From contig NW_025064885.1 in the NCBI RefSeq assembly GCF_019112545.1, positions 1,514,139 to 1,578,138 of the forward strand: DNA of 64,000 nt, read 5' to 3'. Position numbers and translations under genes: made by a program. The stretch is from Guyanagaster necrorhizus (lineage: Eukaryota; Basidiomycota; Agaricomycetes; Agaricales; Physalacriaceae). Each line of letters begins with the position of its first letter. The stretch's first letter is position 1. The notes below the pieces were generated by a model. The model worked only from the letters and a program-made list of their open reading frames with translations. It ran no database searches and had not been told where the DNA came from. Shown here piece after piece: positions 56,313-64,000 of the stretch.

Positions 56313-57283
56313 TCAAGAATGGACCGCTTCCTCGTCTATCTCTGAATCACCCCAATCAACCTCCGCCTCACTACCTTGGTCACTCCCTTCACTTGAACCA
56401 TAATCTCCTAACGCAGCCATACCACCTTCTTGAGTGATATTTTGGGTTGGTTTCCCCTCGTCCTCACTACCATATCCATTCAGAATGCCCTTTAACACGC
56501 CGACAGCCATTCTCTTGGGTTTCTCCTCCCAAACATCGAACGTCGGATACTCGACAAATGTGACGCCCTTCAATGCTTCTCCGAGTGTCTTGGATCTGTC
56601 TACGGGCTCATTTTGACCTCGAAGCACACACCACGAGGATGGATGAACATCAATAATATCTGAGAGAACAGTATCGAGTTTGTTTCGGTGTGTCAAGATC
56701 GCGGAATGCGTCGTTGCAGAAGTGTGCTTTCTGACTTCAACGGTAAGATATACGATTTGTGTCCTAGGGGCACCAAATATTAGCTCTGCAATAATAAATG
56801 GGAATCGCATGACCTTGAATCCAAAGTAGATTGATTTAGCTTTCTTCTGGACATTCCCATCGGAAGCAGGTCCATTGTAATATCCAGAGTTTCAAAGTAA
56901 CTTTGCAGAGCTTCGCGCCTGCCTCCCCTAGACTTTCCCTTTCCTTTCCAGCCGCCGTACCCAGAGCCATCCTTACTCCATTGGCCTGTCTGATCTTATT
57001 GTCAGAAGTGAGAAAAACAACAAGACAGAGGACAGAGTCTCACTTTTCTGCCAACATCCTCCAGATATGTATAGTCACGCATCATTTCCCCCCATCCGTA
57101 TTGATTCATTGGAACGTATTTGACTTTATTCCGCTCGCCGGTGCATTGAGTACGTTCTTTGTGCATCTTCGAGCAAGGGAGAGAGCAAGTGGGTGTTTCG
57201 CACCCAGGACACGTGTATTTCGTTGGCTTTGCATTGCACACAGGACAGATTTTCAACGATGACGAGCTGGCGACAAATGCCAT
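56313..57283 (-). CDS. BCD1: Box C/D snoRNP assembly protein Bcd1 (ZNHIT6 family)
   Basis: Bcd1 is needed for stable box C/D snoRNAs, acting with Rvb1/2 and Nop58 assembly. The start MAFVASSSSLKICPVCNAKP leads straight into a HIT-type zinc finger: CPVC, CPGCETPTCSLPCSKMHKER, C. Then come YVPMNQYGWGEMMRDYTYLE, a Gly/Lys-rich GYGGWKGKGKSRGGRRE, and LPMGMSRRKLNQSTLDSRTQ. LTHRNKLDTVLSDIIDV, the CVLRGQNEP segment and VTFVEYPTFDVWEE close the fold. The C-terminus is an acidic tail (EGSDQGSEAEVDWGDSEIDE). Two or three introns. An ATG farther upstream (57391) is in frame, but 57283 places the zinc finger at the N-terminus as in relatives. Confidence 0.9.
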
Positions 57284-57580
57284 GGTAGGGAGAACAGAAC
57301 CGTCAAAGCACGTGAACCAGCACTTCGGCCCGCTAGTAGTACTGCAATCTTTCCGCAATGTCGGTTGTCGACAATAACTGCCAACAACCACATCCTGCGC
57401 TTAACTAAGGCACACTCCCTGTGCTGTACCAATCGTGGCGTAAGTATGAAGGAACACACTGGATGTTCGCCTCTCTGTAGTGCAAGATGAATTCAATTCA
57501 CGGGGATGTGTAAGACCCCCGTCGCATGCATTTATCTGTTCCGGAGTTACGCGTATGGAAGAGCATTGCATACAAAGAAA

Positions 57581-60500
57581 CTATCGAACCGACTCCACAA
57601 ATGCCTCTTCCAAATGCTCCAGCTGCTCTCCAACTTCTCTTGCCATAACCCTAACAACCCCATCTCCGTCAGTCGCAGAGAGATACCCAAGCGTCACCTT
57701 GGCTCTCCTTAAGACATCTGCCTGCCATATTCGCCTCTCATACCCTATATCCTCATCATTATAGACAGACTTGGTTGCTTCCCTCACCAGTACACCTAAG
57801 AACCTCACTGCTGCCCGTCTCATCGGTGGGAATTTGCTATCAGCCTTGGTGGGATTCTCATCCATACTTTTCTCTCGGTCGCCCTCCTCCGTTTGCACAC
57901 TTTCCAGCTGAAGCAGATCAACCATTCCGCCCACAAGATCTTGGAAGTATAACGCAAGTGCCAGTGCATGTGTGGCGGCGCACTCGCCCAGTAAACTGAT
58001 AGCTGACGTACGCAACGTCGTAGGCATTTCACGCATACGGACAACATGCAGAAGGATTGGCACGATAATATCAACTACACAGCTGTCAGTAATATGGAAA
58101 TAAGATGGTCAAAGGACTAACCATAAGCACCTAATGCGCTACCACAGCGTCTTATGACCATTCCCAAAGCCTCCCCGATTCTGACCCTCGTGTCTACCTC
58201 GCTCCGACTCCACACATATCCTCCGGACATCCCTTTAGCGTAGTCCCCGACCAGCCCTCTGAGGACCTCTCTGCCCCATCTTCCACCCTCAACCATTCCG
58301 GCCAGCCCCTGCACTCCGTTCAGGTACACATATGAGTCTTCATCTTGCAGTGCTTGCAAAAATATTGCTAGCACTGCTGGTATCAGCGCTTCTTCCATTT
58401 TTCCTCCCTTCGCCAATCCTCGAAGAAGCAACAGCCCATGTGCACGTACAGGTAATATAGGATCCTGCAAGAGTTTGAGAGCACGCTGATACGTCTCTCG
58501 CGCCTCCTCGGCGTCGTCTTTGGTTTTCCTTTTGCTGGGAATGGCAGTAGACGTAGATGCGAGTCGAGCAGTCATGACCATCCTCGCTTCCCTGGCGATT
58601 GGCCTGATCCCTTCTGGCCCGTCTTTCGCGAGAGGTTCAAGGAGCTCAAAAATCTTGTTTAGAACGGGTTCTGTTCGTGCTGAAAGGTAAGGATTTGCTT
58701 CAAATATCGACAATAGAAGATTGATGCTTGTTTCTGTCATCTCGTCGTACTCCGGCGTGTCCTCGTCATCGCTGTCTTCTTGCTCAGGGTCTTCTTGAGT
58801 GTGTATAAACTTTAGGGGATTTTTCGTTTCCTCAAAACCTGCATCATACTGAACGCGCGTCTCCAAAGCATGCTTTACAAACGTCAAAATATGGCTCGGA
58901 TCCTTCAATATGTTCTCCTTCCCATCGCCATTAGACATTTTCGCTTGGATCTGCATGATGAGTTGCAGGTATAGCAATGTCCTATGTGATAATACTTTAG
59001 CATTTGCAATAGCGTATGTCTAGTACTTACTTGACCGGATCACCATCTGCTCGAGAATCCCTATATGCCTCCAGCATCCTAACAAACAACTCTCCACTCA
59101 CATCTCTCCTATCAAGGTTTTTCAAGAATGAGACAAACTGTGGTGGATCCGGGTATAGATCCATGATATTAGCATCCGGATCAAGCTCTCCTGCCAGCTC
59201 AGCCTTCTCTAGATCTTCTGGAGTAAATATCGCAAGACCAAAATTTTTCTCTTTGTCGACCTGGTGGATCTGCCCCTCCAAATTCACCTTCCAACCAATC
59301 TCACCACCTTCGTTCTGTATGATGCTCCAAATGATCCGCACCCCTTCTTCTTTCTCAACAACGCGACCCCACGTTTCTAACATACTGCGAACAGTTTCAC
59401 GGGACGTGGGATCGGACGTGCGAACATGTTCCAGATGCTCCAGAAGAGAGTAAAGAGAAGGTATGACCGGGGAAAGTAGCGTGGCGATGAGCGTCGGCAG
59501 TGGATCGGTGTTGGTTATGAGAGTGGATAGGGCTGTCAACGCTGTGTTGGGGTTTAATTTCGACGAAGAGACACTAGGACTTGTCTGGGAAAGTGGATCG
59601 ATTCGCTGCCCTAGACTGTTTGTTTCATTAGAGAGTGCTGTGACGTGCAGAAAAGGGTAATGAAGCAAGGGCATGATAATACTTCTTGCAATTTCATGAT
59701 GTGAAGAAGATCCGTCTGCTGCTAGCATCCTAGAGATAGTAAACGCTGCCGCACGTTTGTAGGACGCGGGTGTCTCGCTGTAGAGAAGCGCAAGAACTCG
59801 CGGCACAGTGGCGCTATAGTAGTCCTGAACCCTTCAATGTTAGCTTATTCATCAATCTCACCGAAAATCAGGAAACTCAAGTAGGCCGTGAATGTTGTCA
59901 ATTGACCAACTTTCAAGCCATTGGAATGGTGTTCGACCAATAGTTTGCATTCACATTACGCTGAACTAGCCCTGATTTTCGGTCTCAAATGCTCACCTTG
60001 GCTTCCATTCCTTTCGGAATTGCCGTCAGGACCTTTGCTACATGCTCGAGTTTGTCCAAATGCACTTCTTCCCCGGAATCCTCAGAGTCTCCAAATACAG
60101 CAGCGCATAATCCGTTTACACCTTGTGTACGCATCACCTGTTTACTGAGAAGCATAGAACAGGTACGCTGGGCAAACACTGGTCCAGGGGAGAGGGAAGA
60201 GATGACGCCTCCAAGGGCTGTGATGCTCTGCGATGGGTGTAGGCTGGAAGGTTGGTTACAAGTCAGCACTTGCTTGAATCATAGATATTCACACACATGG
60301 ATAGAAGACGAATAGCCAAAGGCCGGACGCTATCGTAAGGCAGTATATATTCTGTTGCCAAAGACTTTGGAAGCCACCCAAGGACTATCGCAGGCTTCAG
60401 AACGTCTGCGACATGCCTGTTCAGCACTGTCGTAGTAATCAACGTTTGTGGTATACGACTTTGCACACCAGAAGGAAACAGGAGAACGAAAATCCCACGG

Positions 60501-60940
60501 ATCAGCTTGCAGAGGTGCTCGTAGTCTTTCAATCTATGTTCACTGGCAATTTGAACCCTTTTCGACGTAGAGGGGGTAGGTAATGTGACGATGAGACGTG
60601 ATAAGAGCGGTTCGACGCCCCATTTAAACACGATGGAGAGGAGAGTGCGTATCTCGGCCATATCGCGTGTTCCGATGAGTGGAATGTCTTCTTTACCATT
60701 TTGTCCACCAACTATTCGTTGAACGCAACCAACGACGGAAAGGGCCTCCTCCGCTGTCACTTGTTTAGTCTCTTGCACCGAGGCACTATCATCAACATTC
60801 CACGGCTGCTGCAGGTAGTCGTAGTATTGGGCAAGACGGTCTTGCAGAGTAGTTTGTAAACTCGACGATGACGATGACGACGTTGGAGATTCCAGAAGGA
60901 AGGCACCGGCTTGGAGGTGGTATTGAAGGTCCTTGGACAT
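57581..60940 (-). CDS. RTP1: RNA polymerase II assembly/import factor Rtp1 (TANGO6 family)
   Basis: A HEAT/ARM-repeat protein of about 1040 residues; yeast Rtp1 helps bring Pol II subunits into the nucleus, human TANGO6 is its relative. Blocks: MSKDLQYHLQAGAFLLES, IGTRDMAEIRTLLSIVFKWG, VEPLLSRLIVTLP, SITALGGVISSLSPGPVFA, YYSATVPRVLALLYSE and KVNLEGQIHQVDKEKNFG. Then come the C-terminal repeats EARETYQRALKLLQDPILPV, RAHGLLLLRGLAKGG, QALQDEDSYVYLNGVQGLAG and RVRIGEALGMVIRRCG, and finally VDIIVPILLHVVRMREMPTT, LRTSAISLLGECAATHALAL and an end VGEQLEHLEEAFVESVR. The DEDSYVYLNAIQGL-type motif and LLRxSALSLLGxC-type motif are typical of the RTP1 C-terminal domains. Four or five short introns. No frame damage seen. 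Confidence 0.87.
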
Positions 60941-61380
60941 CGTTCGGCAAGTCGGTCCGGACCGGCGGCACGAACACTTGAACGCACATGACGTGATGAC
61001 TAAGCGAACGAGCGAGACGTCTCAAACACTCTCGCTCGTAATCAGCATCGCCAGTGCCAAAATTCGAGACTGCATTTGGAGAATCACCTCCTATGATCAC
61101 GCACATCTATGGTCAATAAAGTATAGTACTGAGTGGGACATTTGAAGTAGAAAGCAAACGCATGGACCGACTCCCGGGACGAGAAACGCGACTTAGCGAA
61201 TCAGAGGTAGCAGTCTCGCATCAGGTATTGATACTATCATACCGGCACCCGGTAAACTGCCACATTCGTAACTATTTGAGCAAACTTGCAACGTTACTTT
61301 TCCGTCGTGGACGCCAATATACAGTTCTGCTATACATTTCAATGTAATATACTATGGACTACACATCTATATCAATTTCT
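60941..61380. other. Intergenic, RTP1 5' side and eRF3 3' side
   Basis: About 440 bases with no recognised feature. RTP1 promoter elements should lie at the left end. Confidence 0.5.
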
Positions 61381-63422
61381 TTAAGCAACTGCAATACCTG
61401 AAACACCTTCTGTGACTTCTTCGACAGGTCCTTCCACCAGCTTGGTGATCTAAAAGAGACAAATCAGTATTAGAAGATAAAACAGACGGAGCATGCATGC
61501 CTTGCCGATAGCGATGGTCCTTCCTAGGTAAAATAGAGCATTGAGAATATCCAGAGATAAGATACAAGTGCCGATACTGACCTTCATCTCGAAGTGTGAA
61601 TCGCCCAAGCTGAGGGTAGTCTGCAAACCGTTCCACACAGACTGGTAGTGTTGTTTCTATCAGAGCTACGATTTTCTGGCCTTTGTGAGACATGAGTAGC
61701 TGATCAACTTGTAAAAGAATCTAGGGAACCTTTCTTGGCAAATTGTGGCGGCTTTTTAGACTTGCGACCCGTGCTTTTGTCGAAATAGTGCAACAGTTGC
61801 TGGGAAAGATTGGTTAATACTGTTTACATCAATTCGCGGCAACTTACTGTTAGCACAACTTCCTCAGCCAAAGTGTGTACGTGCATGACAGCCGAATATC
61901 CCGCGCAAATGATACTCTTGTGCTCTAGAATCGCCAACTGTGCTTCAAACTGCCTTACAGCATGGATGGGTCTCTGGGGACTAGTTAACACGAATCCGGG
62001 AGAAATATCTTCATCATCGACACCACGTAGACGGATGCGGACATTGTCGCCACAGAAAGCAGAGTTGACTTCATCTTCCATTTCATTGTAGATGGCGGAG
62101 ACTTCAACGACGTCTTTGTTGGGCATGAGGGTTAAGGTATCTCCCTTGCGGATGTGACCAGATTCGAGTTTGCCAACGACGACTGTACCAAGCTCTTTGT
62201 ATTTTTCAGAGACAGGCATCATTAGAGGAGCATCGATCTTGCGGTCAACCATGGGCATATGATCTAGGTGGTATAAGAAGGATGTTCCTCTATCAAGATG
62301 ATCAGTAAATACGGCGAAGGTAACCTTGTAAGTGAACTCACGTCCACCAAGGGCACACACTCTTGGATACAGGATCCTTGAGGTTGAGACCGGTATAGGC
62401 GGAAATGGGAATGAAAGTTATGTCGGTCTTGGGATTGAAGCCTGCCGCCCTGACAAAAGGCGTCAGCTTATCCTTGATCTCATCGAACCTCCCTTTGTCC
62501 CACTGGACTGTAGGGTCGTCCATTTTATTGATTGCAATGATGACCTTGGACACACCAACGGTCTTGACCAACATGATGTGCTCTCTCGTTTGCCCTCCCC
62601 TCTCAAAACCAGTCTCGAATTCTCCCTTTCTGGCGGATATTACCAAAATGGCGATATCAGCCTGGGCGGCGCCAGAAATCATAGATGGCACGAATGTCTT
62701 GTGGCCCGGTGCATCCAGAATGGTGTATCGACGGACTTCCGTTTCGAAGTATGCGCGGCCGACTTCGACAGTCTTTCCTTTAGCACGCTCTTGGGGTGTA
62801 GAATCGAGAGCCCAGCTGAGATACCACGTTTCTCGGCCAGCATCCTTCGCCTCCTTCTCGTACTTCTCCATCGTCCGCTTGTCGACCATGCCAGTCATGA
62901 ACAGAAGATTTCCACCCATGGTACTTTTCCCAGCATCTACATGTCCAATGAAAACGATGTTTAAATGCTCTTTAACTGATTGAACCCATTTTATCGGACA
63001 TATCAATATTAAAAAAAGGCTTTTAACACACCTGAACCATAAAGATCATCAAGAACAGTCTGATCGGCGACAGTCTTCACCTCCTGGGCTATAGCATTAG
63101 TGTCGGTCTTGGCCTTTTCCAGGGAGAACGACTTGGATGGAGGAGCATGGTCATTTTTGGGTTTTGGCGTATGCGAAGGCGACGATGTCTCCTTGGGCTT
63201 CTCTTGTGTTCGCTTTGCAGCTGTTGGTGCTGGAGTAGGCGTAAGGGAAGGAGATGGTCTAGAACCGCCAATATTTAACGATATAGTGGGCGGTGGTGGT
63301 GGTGCTTCGAGCTGCTCTGGGCGCTCCACTGGCGGAGGCGGGAGGGGCTGTTGTACAGGTGGTTGGACACCAAAGGCCCTTCCAGGAACGAATTCGAAAG
63401 CACCAGCATTGAGTCTGCTCAT
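61381..63422 (-). CDS. SUP35: Translation release factor eRF3 GTPase
   Basis: eRF3 is the GTPase partner of eRF1 in translation termination. The N-terminus MSRLNAGAFEFVPGRAFG fits a PAM2-like motif (LNxxAxEFxP) for binding poly(A)-binding protein. A Pro-rich stretch follows (PLPPPPVERPEQLEAPPPPP), then a charged linker ending VLDDLYGSG. It has no Gln/Asn-rich prion-like region. The GTPase domain is complete: G1 GHVDAGKST, G3 DAPGHKTFVP, G4 NKMDD, and RGGQTREHIMLVKTVGV. Domains 2-3 follow: VVGKLESGHIRKGDTLTLMP, FCGDNVRIRLRGVDDEDISP, SIICAGYSAVMHVHTLAEEV and SKKPPQFAKKGQKIVA, and a last short exon VEGPVEEVTEGVSGIAVA. GRFTLRDEG and RTIAIGK are split over two small exons. About 570 residues. Confidence 0.93.
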
Positions 63423-63699
63423 GATTAGAGTCGTATAGAGCGTTAGAGGCAGAAATACAGGAAGGAAGATGAGTATACAAGGCCAAGAGGTAAACAAATA
63501 ATAAGTATATCAGCCGGCTCCGAATTTCAGGCCGCACTTGGTCTACAAATGACTCTTAGCGAAACATTCACTAAGATAATAATTATTCAGCCAGCAGATT
63601 GAAGTAAGGGCTACGCTACGTACGGGTCATAGTACTTGTTGATGACATTGGCAGCGGTCCTATCCCAATTGGGAGGCTCGACTCTCACATCATCACTTC

Positions 63700-64000
63700 A
63701 TGGCTAACGACCTCGACAAGTACCTCGCGGTGCTCAAGGCCGCATATGACTACACTCCTCAGTCAGAAGATGAGATAGAAATAAAGGAAGATCAGATTCT
63801 CTTTCTCAAGGAGCGGGTAGATGACGAGTCAGTGTCCTAGCCATTTGCATTTATACCCTTGCTTACTCGTTTCGCGTCAGTTGGTGGAAGGTCAAGGTCA
63901 GAGGCTCATCCCAGGACGACGATAGCCCTGTTGGACTTGTTCCAGCAGCATATGTGGAACCGGTATGCTCATGCCAGACTGATATTAGGACCCTGTCTGA
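63700..64000 (+). CDS. SLA1: Actin cytoskeleton/endocytosis protein Sla1, 5' part only
   Basis: Sla1 is a clathrin adaptor and actin regulator of the endocytic coat. Only the first SH3 domain is in the window: MANDLDKYLAVLKAAYDYTP with ALYDY-like AAYDY, QSEDEIEIKEDQILFLKERV, then after an intron (GTCAGT-type donor, GCGTCAG acceptor) WWKVKVRGSSQDDDSPVGLV and PAAYVEP. A second intron begins GTATGC near 63962. The sequence and exon positions match the Sla1 N-terminus. The gene runs off the right edge. Its ATG is 277 bases from that of eRF3 on the opposite strand. Confidence 0.9.

Overview
The window looks like nuclear DNA from a filamentous basidiomycete, most likely a mushroom-forming agaricomycete. 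Nearly every gene is cut by many introns of about 45-65 bases (GT...AG, with CTRAY-type branch sites), so most proteins are visible only after splicing by eye. Genes sit close together on both strands. The families are fungal: Met10, Sho1, Sla1, Pib1-like FYVE/RING, fungal F-box families and a WW-like membrane family. I cannot name the genus. I found no tRNA, rRNA, CRISPR array or recognisable transposon.

Layout, left to right. 1-11 kb: the 3' part of a membrane protein gene, the sulfite reductase flavoprotein subunit (MET10), uracil phosphoribosyltransferase (FUR1), the 25S rRNA methyltransferase RRP8 and a sugar-type MFS transporter. 11-22.5 kb: a large Ski2-like helicase of the Slh1/ASCC3 type with an odd C-terminal half, a kynurenine aminotransferase (BNA3-like), a WRAP53/TCAB1-like WD40 protein and the osmosensor SHO1. 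22.8-35 kb: an accessory-looking stretch with a tandem kinase-pseudokinase gene, three F-box-type genes plus an F-box/LRR-like remnant, and a divergent 14-3-3 protein. 35-42.7 kb: an Aro8-type aminotransferase, a membrane protein with a WW-like N-terminus, and the FG-nucleoporin NSP1. 42.7-54.2 kb: the splicing helicase PRP5, a PI31-like proteasome regulator, an acidic protein of unknown function, a large gene joining ankyrin repeats, a DysF-like domain, a FYVE finger and a RING, then MED18 and a TRAPPC2L/Tca17-like protein. 54.5-64 kb: a kinase-like protein, the snoRNP assembly factor BCD1, the Pol II import factor RTP1/TANGO6, the release factor eRF3 (SUP35) and the first exons of SLA1.

Most genes are housekeeping genes with no operon logic. 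RNA and translation functions recur (RRP8, Slh1-like, WRAP53-like, PRP5, BCD1, eRF3), but I read this as chance. Several neighbours are divergent with short shared promoters: MED18/TCA17 (75 bases between start codons), PRP5/PI31 (about 200), FUR1/RRP8 (about 220) and eRF3/SLA1 (about 280).

The best candidates for unusual biology are the ankyrin-DysF-FYVE-RING protein, the kinase-pseudokinase fusion, the Slh1-like helicase whose second cassette has lost key motifs and its second Sec63 unit, and several splicing oddities: a 14-base microexon in a Walker A motif, GC-AG introns, and three stop-free 48-base introns. All exon borders were read by eye. Terminal exons and start codons in multi-exon genes are the least certain part.
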